Source: Ruminococcaceae bacterium BL-6
GTDB taxonomy: Bacteria > Bacillota > Clostridia > Oscillospirales > Acutalibacteraceae
Assembly (NCBI GenBank): GCA_902810075.1
Contig: LR778135.1
Span: 682,001 to 746,000, forward strand
DNA length: 64,000 nucleotides
Reading direction: 5' to 3'
This document shows positions 17,682-25,725 of this stretch, in pieces. The notes beneath the pieces are model-generated. The model did not search any database. It had not been told where the DNA came from and saw nothing but the letters and a program-made list of their open reading frames with translations. The translations under genes and the position numbers were made by a program. Position 1 is the first letter of the stretch. Every line of letters begins with the position of its first letter.

Positions 17682-18326
17682 TTGAAAAGAAAAATTGCAG
17701 CGCTGCTGTTGATCCTCGCATTTGCCGCTTTTTCCATGACGGGCTGCGGCGTCAAGGTCGTGAAAATAGGGGAGGAGGGGAAGCTGACGGGCGAGACGGC
17801 GTTCAACGCCGACAGCGACGTGGAAAAGATCTGGGAATCGAAGGCGATTCCGGAACTGACCAAAAAGGCGGTGGACCTGAAGACCTTCCTGACCGAGGCG
17901 AAAGGCGACCTGAAATCCCTCGATAAGAAGTACGGCAAATATTCCATGGGGAGCTCCGGCGAGCTGAGCTACACGGTGAAAGGGACCGCGAAGGTGACGA
18001 AGGTCGACCAGTCGAAACGGGCCGGCGTCATGGATGTGCAGCTGGACGGCTACAGCGGCAAAGAGCAGGTCCAGCTTCAGATCGGGACGGTGTTCAAAGG
18101 CTCCGCGGTCCGTGACTCCCTGGATTTCATCAGCTACGAGGATTACAAGAACCAGGTGCAGTGGGCCACCGTTTCCCAGAGCATCCACAATGTGATCCAG
18201 AAGACCGTGATCGACCCGCTCGACGTGAAGTCCCTGGCCGGGAAGACGGTGGAGTTCACCGGCTGCTTTACGGTGGACGGAAACGACCGGGTCCTGATCA
18301 CGCCGGTTCGGATGTCGGCCAAATAG
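17682..18326 (+). CDS. DUF2291 family lipoprotein of the sugar ABC transporter
   Basis: A 214-aa lipoprotein (signal KRKIAALLLILAFAAFSMTGC with lipobox). The mature part is a small all-beta exported domain: VEKIWESKAIPELTKKAVDL followed by VQLQIGTVFKGSAVRDSLDF and KTVEFTGCFTV. DUF2291 proteins are typically encoded next to RbsA/RbsC-type transporters, as here; their exact role is not known. The TTG start follows GAGGAATGCAAG. It begins the second transcript segment of the operon and is 13 bp before the ATPase gene. Confidence 0.85.
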   Translation: MKRKIAALLLILAFAAFSMTGCGVKVVKIGEEGKLTGETAFNADSDVEKIWESKAIPELTKKAVDLKTFLTEAKGDLKSLDKKYGKYSMGSSGELSYTVKGTAKVTKVDQSKRAGVMDVQLDGYSGKEQVQLQIGTVFKGSAVRDSLDFISYEDYKNQVQWATVSQSIHNVIQKTVIDPLDVKSLAGKTVEFTGCFTVDGNDRVLITPVRMSAK

Positions 18327-18339
18327 GAGGTGCGGTTCC

Positions 18340-19887
18340 ATGGAAAAAACAGAAGACGAGGTCTGCCTGCGGGCGGAGGATATCTGTAAAATTTATCCGG
18401 GCACCGTGGCGCTCGACCACGTTTCCTTCGCGGTGAAAAAAGGGAAGGTCAACGTGCTGATCGGGGAAAACGGCGCGGGAAAATCCACGCTGATGAAGAT
18501 CATCGCGGGAATCGAGCAGCCCACTTCCGGCAAGCTCTTTATGGGGGATGAGGAGGTCTCCTTCAAGGACACGACGGACGCGCGCAGGCACGGGATCGGG
18601 ATCATCCATCAGGAGCTGAGCCTGTTCCCGAACCTGAATGTGTACCAGAACATCTTTATGGCCCGGGAAAAGACCAAGGGGCGTTTCCGGCTGGACAACA
18701 AGCAGCACGCCGAGCTGACCCGCCGGATTCTGGCAAAGCTGGAGCACCCCATCCCGCCGGAAACGCTGGTAGGGGACCTGCGCGTGGGGCAGCAGCAGAT
18801 CATCGAGATCGCGCGGAATCTGGTTCAGGAAGACCTGAAAATCCTGATCATGGACGAACCGACGTCCTCCCTGAGCGCGCAGGAGGTGGATGTGCTGTTC
18901 AGGATCATGCGCGAGCTGACGGCGGAGGGAATCTCGATCGTGTACATTTCCCACCGCCTGGAAGAGATCCTGCACATCGGCGACCACGTCACGATCCTGC
19001 GCGACGGGAAATACGTGGCGGACGAGGATGCGGACAAAATCGACATCCCCTGGATCGTCCAGCGGATGGTCGGCAGGGATAAAACATACGCGAAGCGCAG
19101 CCGCGATATCGACTGGAAGAAGGCCCCGGTCATTCTGGAGGTGAAGAACCTCACCCTGCCGAAAAGCGGAGGCGGGTACCTGCTGGACCACGTCAGCTTT
19201 TCCGTCAGGAAAGGGGAGATTTTCGGTATCTACGGCCTGCTGGGCGCGGGCCGCACGGAAATTTTCGAGTGCCTGATGGGGCTGCGGCCGGAGCACGAGG
19301 GCGAGGTGCTGCTCAACGGCGAGCCGATCCGGATCAAAAGCGTGTCGGAGCAGATCGCGCGCGGCTTCGCCGTGGTGCCGGAGGACCGGCAGCGCGAGGG
19401 CCTGGTTCAGACGCTGAGCATCGGCAAGAACATTTCCCTTTCCAGCCTGAAAAGCTATACCAAAGGCCCGTTCCTGGATAAAAAGAAGGAGAACGGCAGC
19501 ATCGACGAGGAGATCCGGGATATCCACATCAAAGTTTCCGACAAGCGGCTGCCGATCCTTTCCCTTTCGGGCGGCAACCAGCAGAAGGTCGTCATCGGCA
19601 AAGGAATCCTGACGCACCCGAAAATCCTGCTGCTTGACGAGCCGAGCAGGGGAATCGACATCGGGGCGAAGACGGAAGTGTTCGACATCATCAATCAGTA
19701 CGCGGAGCGGGGGCTTTCCATCGTCGTGATCTCATCCGAATTAAAAGAGATCATCGCGATTGCCGACCGTATCATGGTGCTTTCGAACGGCAGAAAGACC
19801 GGCGAGCTGATCGGTGACGAAATCAACGAGGACAGCCTCGTGCTCGCTTCCTATCAGGGCCATCACATCCGGGAATCCGAATCGTAA
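18340..19887 (+). CDS. rbsA: Sugar ABC transporter ATP-binding protein, RbsA type
   Basis: A 515-aa protein with two ABC domains, typical of the ribose/galactose family. The first has Walker A GENGAGKSTLMK, a signature region LRVGQQQIIEIAR and Walker B ILIMDEPTSSLS. The second has a degenerate P-loop (YGLLGAGRTEIFE), signature LSLSGGNQQKVVIGKG and Walker B ILLLDEPSRGIDIG. As in E. coli RbsA the second site is non-canonical. It powers import of the sugar bound by the lipoprotein. GAGGTGCGG precedes the ATG. Confidence 0.95.
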   Translation: MEKTEDEVCLRAEDICKIYPGTVALDHVSFAVKKGKVNVLIGENGAGKSTLMKIIAGIEQPTSGKLFMGDEEVSFKDTTDARRHGIGIIHQELSLFPNLNVYQNIFMAREKTKGRFRLDNKQHAELTRRILAKLEHPIPPETLVGDLRVGQQQIIEIARNLVQEDLKILIMDEPTSSLSAQEVDVLFRIMRELTAEGISIVYISHRLEEILHIGDHVTILRDGKYVADEDADKIDIPWIVQRMVGRDKTYAKRSRDIDWKKAPVILEVKNLTLPKSGGGYLLDHVSFSVRKGEIFGIYGLLGAGRTEIFECLMGLRPEHEGEVLLNGEPIRIKSVSEQIARGFAVVPEDRQREGLVQTLSIGKNISLSSLKSYTKGPFLDKKKENGSIDEEIRDIHIKVSDKRLPILSLSGGNQQKVVIGKGILTHPKILLLDEPSRGIDIGAKTEVFDIINQYAERGLSIVVISSELKEIIAIADRIMVLSNGRKTGELIGDEINEDSLVLASYQGHHIRESES

Positions 19888-19901
19888 AGGAGAATGCTGG
19901 T

Positions 19902-20975
19902 ATGAAAAAGAATCAATCCAATCATGGGATTGCCATGACGCTGTTAAAGGGAAGAACCTTTATCGTTCTGGTCATCCTGCTGATTTTCTTCAGTTTCGCG
20001 GCGCCCAACTTCTTGTCTCAGAGCACGCTTCTTCTGATCGCGAAGCACGTGGCGCTGTATGGAATCCTCGCCATCGGCATGACCTATGTCATCATCACCG
20101 GCGGCATCGACCTTTCGGTGGGCGCCGTGGTCGGCATCGCGGGCATGATCGCCGGCGGCCTGATCAACGAGGGGCTGACCCTGAGCATGTTCGGCGTCAC
20201 CCTGTATTTCAGCGTCCCGTGGATCGTTCTGTTTACGGTCATATGCGGCGCGCTGATCGGCTGGCTCAACGGAATGGTCATCACGCGCTTCAACGTGGCC
20301 CCGTTCATCGCCACCCTGGGCATGATGTATGTGGCGCGCGGCTTTGCCATGCTGCGCTCGAACGGCGCCACCTTTTCCAATATCGTCGGCAAGCCGGCGC
20401 TTGGAAACACGGGCTTCGATTTCTTCGGCAGCAGCGTGCTGGGGATCCCCGTGGGCGCGATCATTCTGGTCATCATCGCGGTCATCACCGCCATCGTGCT
20501 GAAATATACGCCGTTCGGCTGGCACGTCCTTTCCGTGGGCGGCAATGAGCGGGCCGCGAAGCTTTCCGGCGTAAAGGTCAACAGGGTGAAGATCATCGTC
20601 TACATCCTTTCCGGCGTCTGTGCCGCGATCGTCGGCATCATCAATTCCGCGCAGCTTGTGGCGGCCCACCCGGCTTCCGGGGAAACGTGGGAGATGAACG
20701 CGATCGCCGCGGCCGTTCTGGGCGGCACGTCCATGGCGGGCGGCGTCGGCACCATCGGCGGAACCATCGTCGGCGCGTTCGTCATCGGCGTCATCAACGA
20801 CGGCATGGTCATGTGCGGCGTTTCGGAATTCTGGCAGATGGTCATCAAGGGACTTGTGATCGTACTCGCCGTCATCATCGACCAGTTCCAGCGCAACCTT
20901 CAGGCGAAAATGGCGCTTCAGGCCAGAAACGAGGATACCGGCAGCACTGGGAAGAAAGAGGGAGCGGCGCAATGA
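19902..20975 (+). CDS. rbsC: Sugar ABC transporter permease, RbsC type
   Basis: A 357-aa polytopic protein with about ten hydrophobic segments and the family signature IGMTYVIITGGIDLSVGAV and FIATLGMMYVARGFAML; the coupling region VGGNERAAKLSGVKVNRVK is also conserved. It is the homodimeric membrane channel for the RbsA-type ATPase. AAAGGAG precedes the ATG, and its last bases overlap rbsD (ATGA). Confidence 0.94.
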   Translation: MKKNQSNHGIAMTLLKGRTFIVLVILLIFFSFAAPNFLSQSTLLLIAKHVALYGILAIGMTYVIITGGIDLSVGAVVGIAGMIAGGLINEGLTLSMFGVTLYFSVPWIVLFTVICGALIGWLNGMVITRFNVAPFIATLGMMYVARGFAMLRSNGATFSNIVGKPALGNTGFDFFGSSVLGIPVGAIILVIIAVITAIVLKYTPFGWHVLSVGGNERAAKLSGVKVNRVKIIVYILSGVCAAIVGIINSAQLVAAHPASGETWEMNAIAAAVLGGTSMAGGVGTIGGTIVGAFVIGVINDGMVMCGVSEFWQMVIKGLVIVLAVIIDQFQRNLQAKMALQARNEDTGSTGKKEGAAQ

Positions 20976-21367
20976 AAAAATCCGGAATCCTGAACGCTCA
21001 GCTCGCCGGCTATATCGCCGGGCTGGGGCACAAGGACCTGTTTCTGATCGGCGACGCCGGCCTTCCGATTCCCAAAGGGGTCCCGTATGTGGACCTTGCG
21101 CTGTGCGGGGGCGTGCCCGCCTTCCGGCAGGTGCTGGATGCGGTTCTGGGGGAAGCCGTTGTGGAGCATTACACCCTGGCGCAGGAGATCCGGGAAAGCA
21201 ACCCGGAGATGCTCGCTTACATACGGGAAAAGCTTGCCGGCCTCCCTTACGACATGATCCCGCACACCGAGTTCAAGCAGATGTCCGCCGGGGTCAAATT
21301 TGCGGTGCGCACCGGCGAATTCACCCCGTTTCCCAACCTCATCCTGAGGGCGGGCGTCGCTTTTTAA
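20972..21367 (+). CDS. rbsD: D-ribose pyranase
   Basis: A 131-aa RbsD/FucU-family mutarotase with the expected N-terminus (KKSGILNAQLAGYIAGLGHK), the catalytic His in that segment, LIGDAGLPIPKGVPYVDLAL and the C-terminal FAVRTGEFTPFPNLIL. It converts beta-pyranose ribose to the furanose form needed by ribokinase. The ATG overlaps the rbsC stop (ATGA). With the adjacent ribokinase it shows that ribose, or a close analogue, is a substrate of this operon. Confidence 0.93.
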   Translation: MKKSGILNAQLAGYIAGLGHKDLFLIGDAGLPIPKGVPYVDLALCGGVPAFRQVLDAVLGEAVVEHYTLAQEIRESNPEMLAYIREKLAGLPYDMIPHTEFKQMSAGVKFAVRTGEFTPFPNLILRAGVAF

Positions 21368-21379
21368 GGGGGGCTTTCC

Positions 21380-22294
21380 ATGAAGATTCTGAATTTCGGC
21401 TCTTTGAACTATGATTACGTCTATTCGGTGGACCATATCCTGATTCCGGGCGAAACCGGCGCGGCATCCGGCATGCAGACCTTCTGCGGCGGAAAGGGGC
21501 TGAACCAGTCGGTCGCGCTGGCCAGGGCCGGGGCAAAGGTGTGGCACGCCGGCATGGTGGGGGAGGACGGCGGCGCCCTGCTCGGCCTGCTGCGGCAGAG
21601 CGGCGCCGATACTTCCTGCGTCGGGACCCTGCCGGGGAAAAGCGGCCACACGGTGATTCAGGTAGACAAAAAAGGGCAGAACTGTATTCTTTTGTTCGGC
21701 GGCAGCAACCGCAGCCTGACCCGAGAATTCGCCGAAGAGGTGTTCCGGGGCTTCGGCCGGGGCGATATGCTGCTGCTTCAGAACGAGGTCAACGACATCG
21801 ACGTTCTGATTGAAATGGGGTACCGCAGGGGGATGCGCGTCGTGCTGAACCCGTCCCCCTTCGACGGCGCCGTTGAAAAATGCGATCTTTCCAAGGTTTC
21901 CATCCTTCTGGTGAATGAGATCGAGGGCGGCCAGATCAGCGGAAGGAAGAAACCGGGCGAAATTCTGGATGTGCTGGCGGCGCGCTATCCGGATACCGGG
22001 GTGGTGCTCACCCTGGGCGGGGACGGCGCCGTCTGGCAGGGAAACGGCAGGCGGGTCGGCCACGGCATCTACCACGTCCCCGTTGTGGACACCACCGCCG
22101 CGGGCGACACGTTCACGGGCTTTTTCCTCGCATCCGTCGTAAGCGGAAAAACGATGGAGCAGGCGCTGGAAACCGCCTCCAAGGCTTCTTCCATCGCGGT
22201 CACCCGGAAGGGCGCGGCCCCGTCGATCCCGACGATGGAGGAAGTGCTGAGCTACCCGTTCGGGCCGCCGGAATCGGCCGGACCATCCGTATAA
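21380..22294 (+). CDS. rbsK: Ribokinase (PfkB family)
   Basis: A 304-aa PfkB-family sugar kinase. The substrate motif is CGGKGLNQSVALARAGAKVW; the catalytic Asp and anion hole lie in VVDTTAAGDTFTGFFLASV; the monovalent-cation site region is near the C-terminus (SKASSIAVTRKGAAPSIP). It phosphorylates ribose to ribose 5-phosphate. It is the last gene of the operon, ending just before a strong bidirectional terminator. Confidence 0.92.
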   Translation: MKILNFGSLNYDYVYSVDHILIPGETGAASGMQTFCGGKGLNQSVALARAGAKVWHAGMVGEDGGALLGLLRQSGADTSCVGTLPGKSGHTVIQVDKKGQNCILLFGGSNRSLTREFAEEVFRGFGRGDMLLLQNEVNDIDVLIEMGYRRGMRVVLNPSPFDGAVEKCDLSKVSILLVNEIEGGQISGRKKPGEILDVLAARYPDTGVVLTLGGDGAVWQGNGRRVGHGIYHVPVVDTTAAGDTFTGFFLASVVSGKTMEQALETASKASSIAVTRKGAAPSIPTMEEVLSYPFGPPESAGPSV

Positions 22295-22344
22295 AAGCTG
22301 AAACAGGTGTCAGCCCAACGGCGCTGGCACCTGTTTCAGCTTTC
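22293..22344. terminator. Bidirectional terminator between rbsK and the TauE pair
   Basis: GCTGAAACAGGTG (22297-22309) and CACCTGTTTCAGC (22328-22340) are perfectly complementary and the stem extends inward with CAGC/GCTG. A-rich and T-rich flanks allow termination from both sides. Confidence 0.85.
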
Positions 22345-22710
22345 TGGTTTTTTCTGCGGCTTCGCAAAAACTTCCCGCAGGCCGATGAAAAGGAGCATCG
22401 CGCCGAAGATCCGGCGCAGCACGCCGGTCTCGATCATGCCGGAAAGCCAGGTGCCGGCAAGAGCCCCCGCAAGGCCCGCCGCGGCCGCGAACAGGGCGGC
22501 CCTGCCGTCGATCAGCTTCTTTTTCAGATAAAAGAAAAGCGCGAGCAGCGCGCAGGGGATAAAGACGATCAGGTTGATCCCCTGCGCCGCCCGCTGGTCC
22601 AGCCCGGCGATCAGCGTCAGGTAAATAATCAGCACCCCGCCGCCGCCCATCCCCATGGCGCCCAGGATTCCCGAGAGCGTTGCGGCGAGCGCCATCCACA
22701 CATATTCCAT
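22336..22710 (-). CDS. Half-size TauE/SafE-family permease (second subunit)
   Basis: A 124-aa membrane protein with about four hydrophobic helices and the family loop SGILGAMGMGGGGVLIIYLT. TauE/SafE (DUF81) permeases of about 250 aa contain two such halves; here each half is its own gene. The start overlaps the upstream gene's stop (TGATG), so the two are translated together and probably assemble as a heterodimer. The family exports or imports sulfur-containing or organic anions; substrate unknown. Confidence 0.83.
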   Translation of the reverse strand: MEYVWMALAATLSGILGAMGMGGGGVLIIYLTLIAGLDQRAAQGINLIVFIPCALLALFFYLKKKLIDGRAALFAAAAGLAGALAGTWLSGMIETGVLRRIFGAMLLFIGLREVFAKPQKKPES

Positions 22711-23057
22711 CAGAACAGCATCCTCCACGCCGCCCAGAGCATCAGCCCGCCGAAGATCCGGCGCAGGAGCGCCCTGTTCAGCTTCGGCAGCGCCCACGCG
22801 CCGATGGCGGAGCCGATCAGCATAAACGGCAGGTACGGCAGGGCCTGCCCGAGCGTGACGCTGCCCCGCCAGACGTAAAGCGAGGCGCTGAGCACGCAGA
22901 TGGGGAGAATAACGGCTACGGACGTCGCATGGCTTTTCACGATGGGCAGGCCGGATTTTATGAGCATGGGCACCACGATCATGCCGCCGCCGGCGCCGAG
23001 CAGCCCGTTTGCGATGCCCGCGCAGAATCCGCCGGCCGCATGCAGAAATTTTTTCAT
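22710..23057 (-). CDS. Half-size TauE/SafE-family permease (first subunit)
   Basis: A 115-aa membrane protein with the glycine-rich motif ANGLLGAGGGMIVVPMLIKS and VKSHATSVAVILPICVLSAS, typical of the N-terminal half of TauE/SafE permeases. Further helices follow (LPYLPFMLIGSAIGAWAL). ATG at 23057 follows GAAGGAGTGGGG; a slightly longer start is possible. It is translationally coupled to the second half gene. Confidence 0.83.
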   Translation of the reverse strand: MKKFLHAAGGFCAGIANGLLGAGGGMIVVPMLIKSGLPIVKSHATSVAVILPICVLSASLYVWRGSVTLGQALPYLPFMLIGSAIGAWALPKLNRALLRRIFGGLMLWAAWRMLF

Positions 23058-23106
23058 CGTGCCCCACTCCTTCGGCATTATTCTTGCCCAAAAGAAGCGA
23101 AAAAAA

Positions 23107-23138
23107 CAAAAAAGCCGCCGCGCATATCGCGCAACGGC
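23107..23138 (-). terminator. Terminator downstream of the probable 6S RNA
   Basis: On the minus strand GCCGTTGCGC pairs with GCGCGGCGGC and is followed by TTTTTTG. It lies between the RNA gene and the TauE pair. Confidence 0.8.
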
Positions 23139-23150
23139 TTCTTGCTGTTT

Positions 23151-23344
23151 AAAAAGGCCCGCCTGGCCGTAATGTGCCAAGATAACCTGCTACCACTAAG
23201 CAGGTGGGTGCCCTCCCAGCGGGTTCGTGCTCCCTTCGTCCGGCACAAGGCCGGGAGGTCTGCAGTCCGCCGCCGGAGCCCAGGCTCCCGATTTAAAATT
23301 GTAGGGTTATTTTGCAACGGTCCACGCACCAGGCAGGAAGTTTC
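23151..23344 (-). ncRNA. ssrS: Probable 6S RNA
   Basis: About 194 nt with no open frame. On the minus strand the 5' end CCTGCCTGG pairs with CCAGGCGGG near the 3' end as a closing stem, followed by TTTTT. Inside, AAAATAACC pairs with GGTTATCTT, then a bubble, then a long GC-rich terminal arm (GGGAGCCTGGGCTCC, CTCCCGGCC, CTGGGAGGGC). Closing stem, central bubble and long arm match the 6S RNA architecture, and the start CCTGCC-GGTGCGTGG resembles Firmicutes 6S RNAs. A TATACT -10 box lies just upstream (23359-23354). 6S RNA binds the housekeeping RNA polymerase; identification is by shape and partial sequence memory. Confidence 0.6.
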
Positions 23345-23394
23345 ATTAACATTAGTATAGCATGGTTTTTACACTTTTAATTCTTTTAAAGAAA

Positions 23395-23712
23395 TCAATC
23401 GTCGCTTTCGCCGGAAATGTCTTCCTCATCGTCGTACAGCTCGTCAAAGTGGCTTTCGAAGATTTCGGCAAGGCGGTCCAGAAGGGCGTCGTCCTCCACT
23501 TCCGCCAGCTGCTGTTCGCCGTCCTGATCGATCGCTTCAAAAATATAATAGGTTCCCTCCGATTCCAGGCTTTCCTGCGGGTCGTCAAACGTGGGCAGCA
23601 AAGCGTAAAAACAGCCCTCGTCGTTATCGATTACATCCAAAACCTCAAATTCGTGCTCGTTTCCCTCGTCGTCAACAAGAGTCAGCACATCGGGGCCGAA
23701 TTCTTCTTTCAT
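23395..23712 (-). CDS. DUF1292 family acidic protein
   Basis: A 105-aa, very acidic protein. It contains the DUF1292 core: LTLVDDEGNEHEFEVLDVID, then CFYALLP, ESEGTYYIFEAI and DALLDRLAEIFESHFDELY. ATG at 23712 is chosen because AAGGAG lies 9 bp upstream; the ATG nearer the ribosome site is too close. DUF1292 proteins are widespread in Firmicutes, commonly near yrrL/udk-type genes; function unknown. Confidence 0.85.
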   Translation of the reverse strand: MKEEFGPDVLTLVDDEGNEHEFEVLDVIDNDEGCFYALLPTFDDPQESLESEGTYYIFEAIDQDGEQQLAEVEDDALLDRLAEIFESHFDELYDDEEDISGESDD

Positions 23713-23839
23713 GGGGGTCATCTCCTTGTAGTTAATTTGATGTTCTTGCTTCATTTTACAGTTGTCGAAGCATGAAGTCAACTAAAATATCGATGAAAAT
23801 AAAATACCCTGTTTTTCCAGGAATATCAGCCGTTTTCTA

Positions 23840-23867
23840 TTGACAATTTATAAAAATATGCTATACT
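23840..23867 (+). promoter_or_regulatory. Strong SigA promoter driving the 24-kb non-coding transcript
   Basis: A perfect TTGACA (23840-23845) and TATACT (23862-23867), 16-bp spacer. Transcription would start near 23874, with no ribosome site or convincing gene following for about 600 bp. Confidence 0.8.
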
Positions 23868-23873
23868 GAAAAT

Positions 23874-24462
23874 ACAGAAAGCGGAGAAAAGACAGGCGTA
23901 AGGGGGGGCTTTTCCGGCGGCTGGCCCGGCGGAAAAGAAGGCCCGAAAAAGCCCGAGGTGCCGCCACAAAAATGGCAGCATAAAACGGGGAACAGGAAGC
24001 CTGATTTTTCCCGCGGATGGAAAGGGGTGAGTCCAATGGTTCAGGATGAACCACAGTGGCCGGTCTGTTGGACTCAGACCGGCTGAACGGAACCGGGTTC
24101 CAGGGCGATATCACCGATCAATTTGCAAAGGAATGAGTCCGAAAAACAATTTCCGTTTGAAAGCAAACCGCAATGAATGAAAATTGGAAGGAAAGGATGC
24201 TTGGCTTTGCCTTTGGAAGCGGCCGGCGGAGAGCAGGGTTCTGAATCCGGAATGCCTCAGGTTGACTTTCTTAAAAGGGTTTGTTTGGAACAGGGAAGGG
24301 CGAATCCCGGATACAGCGAAGATCCGATCGATGCGGCTGTGAAAAGGCAGAAGGCCATGGAATTTCATCAGCGCGCTTGTGCGGTGATGTTTGATATTGA
24401 ATTTTGATCCGTCCAGCTAGGACGGGGGCTGCGGCAGAATGATTTGCCGCAGCCTTTTTTTG
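23874..24462 (+). ncRNA. Candidate large structured non-coding RNA, about 590 nt
   Basis: The stretch is bounded by a strong promoter and a strong intrinsic terminator. Its 5' half is dense in paired segments: CTTTTCCGGCGG against a GGCGGAAAAG downstream, GAGTCCAA (24030) against TTGGACTC (24068), and GGCCGGTCTG (24058) against CAGACCGGC (24075). The last two stems interlock as a pseudoknot. GGAACCGGGTTCC adds another hairpin. A 76-codon frame at 24177-24407 has no ribosome site and an odd composition, so I do not call it a gene. Size and pseudoknots recall large clostridial RNAs such as raiA, ROOL or OLE, but I cannot match any of them from memory. Confidence 0.45.
24427..24461 (+). terminator. 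Terminator of the candidate RNA
   Basis: GGCTGCGGCA and TGCCGCAGCC form a perfect 10-bp stem around an 8-nt loop, followed by TTTTTTT. Confidence 0.9.
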
Positions 24463-24552
24463 TCCGTTGAAAACTCCCGGCTTTGCGGGAGAAACGCATC
24501 CCCGCAGACTGCCTTCTGCCGGCCTTCCCGCGCAGGGCGGCCCGAATTTTTA

Positions 24553-24635
24553 TGGTATCATAGCCGCAGAACGGCTATGATACCAGCTTCGCCAATTTAT
24601 AAATATACCACAACGGCGCGTTGCGCCTGTGGTAT
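24553..24635. repeat. Tandem perfect hairpins upstream of trxB
   Basis: TGGTATCATAGCCG (24553-24566) and CGGCTATGATACCA (24572-24585) form a 14-bp perfect stem. About 20 bp later ATACCACA-CGGCGC pairs with GCGCC-TGTGGTAT (to about 24635). Both start from the same TGGTAT/ATACCA sequence. A related GCATAGCCGC/GCGGCTATGC hairpin lies at 33412-33434. Confidence 0.65.
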
Positions 24636-24672
24636 CATGTGCGCAGGGAGCGATTCTTTCTATGTTTTCGGT

Positions 24673-24700
24673 TTGCAAAATTTCCAAAAAATGATATGAT
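24673..24700 (+). promoter_or_regulatory. Likely promoter of trxB
   Basis: TTGCAA at 24673-24678 and TATGAT at 24695-24700, spacer 16 bp, 40 bp before the trxB start. Confidence 0.5.
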
Positions 24701-24740
24701 AAGGATAAAATATAACCGGAAGAAAGAAGGCGTGTCAGAA

Positions 24741-25673
24741 ATGGCGGAACGGGATTATGACGTCGTCGTCATCGGCGGCGGCTCTGCGGGATATACGGCG
24801 GCGCTTTACTGCGCGCGCGCCGGGCTGAAAACGCTCGTCGTGGAAAAAACGGCGACGGGCGGGCAGATGTCCACGGCGGACTGGGTGGACAATTACCCCG
24901 GATTTGCCGAGGGGGTCGAAGGGTTCGGTCTGGCGCTGGAAATGAAGAAACAGGCGGAGCGTTTCGGGGCGGAGAGCCTTTTCGCGGAAGTGACCGCGGC
25001 CGCCCTCGAAGGCCCTTTCAAACAGATACAGGCAGGCGGAAAGACCTATACGGCGCGTGCGGTGGTCGCGGCGACCGGCGCGGCGCCCAGGCTTCTGGGC
25101 GTTCCCGGGGAACGGGAGCTCGTCGGGAAGGGGGTCTGTTACTGCGCGACGTGCGACGGGCCGCTGTACCGCGGGAAAACCGTGGCGGTCGTGGGCGGCG
25201 GGGACAGCGCCGTCACCGAGTCCGTTTTCCTCGCAAAATTCTGCCGGAAGGTGATCCTGATCCACCGGCGCGGCGAGCTCGGCGGGGTGCCGTCGTACCG
25301 GAAGGCGCTCAGAAGCCTGAAGAACGTCGAAATCCTGCTGGACAGCGCCGTCGGGGAGCTGCTTTCCGACGGAAAGCTGACCGGGCTGCGGGTCAGGGAC
25401 CTGAAAACCGGCCGGACACGGGAGATCGGCTGCGAGGGCGTATTCGTGGCCATCGGCAGGCAGCCGAGCACGGAGCTGTTCCGCGGCAGCCTGGAGCTTT
25501 CCCCCGGCGGCTACCTGAAGGCGGATGAGAGCACCGAAACGCGGATCCCCGGCGTGTTCGCCGCCGGGGACGTGCGGGAAAAGCCGTTCCGCCAGATCGT
25601 CACGGCCGTTGCGGATGGAGCCGTCGCGGCCCATATGGCAGAGGAGTACCTTTCCCGCGAAGAGGCCGTTTGA
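24741..25673 (+). CDS. trxB: Thioredoxin reductase
   Basis: A 310-aa flavoprotein disulfide reductase. The FAD-binding motif is VVIGGGSAGYTAALYCARAG; the redox-active cysteines are in GVCYCATCDGPLY (CATC); the NADPH-binding motif is VAVVGGGDSAVTESVFLA; the C-terminal FAD motif is TRIPGVFAAGDV. It reduces thioredoxin-like proteins in the cytosol. The ATG at 24741 follows AGAAGGCGTG and starts directly at the nucleotide-binding fold. It lies 52 bp ahead of the reductase fusion gene; co-transcription is possible. Confidence 0.9.
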   Translation: MAERDYDVVVIGGGSAGYTAALYCARAGLKTLVVEKTATGGQMSTADWVDNYPGFAEGVEGFGLALEMKKQAERFGAESLFAEVTAAALEGPFKQIQAGGKTYTARAVVAATGAAPRLLGVPGERELVGKGVCYCATCDGPLYRGKTVAVVGGGDSAVTESVFLAKFCRKVILIHRRGELGGVPSYRKALRSLKNVEILLDSAVGELLSDGKLTGLRVRDLKTGRTREIGCEGVFVAIGRQPSTELFRGSLELSPGGYLKADESTETRIPGVFAAGDVREKPFRQIVTAVADGAVAAHMAEEYLSREEAV

Positions 25674-25725
25674 ATTTTTGCCGGGAGTTTCCGGCGCATA
25701 TCAATCTCAGGCTTGGAGGCAAATC

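Noticed and set aside
24177..24407. A 76-codon frame inside the candidate RNA.
   Set aside because: No ribosome site, no recognisable family, and it lies in a transcript whose 5' half is clearly structured. Kept as a test for the RNA claim.
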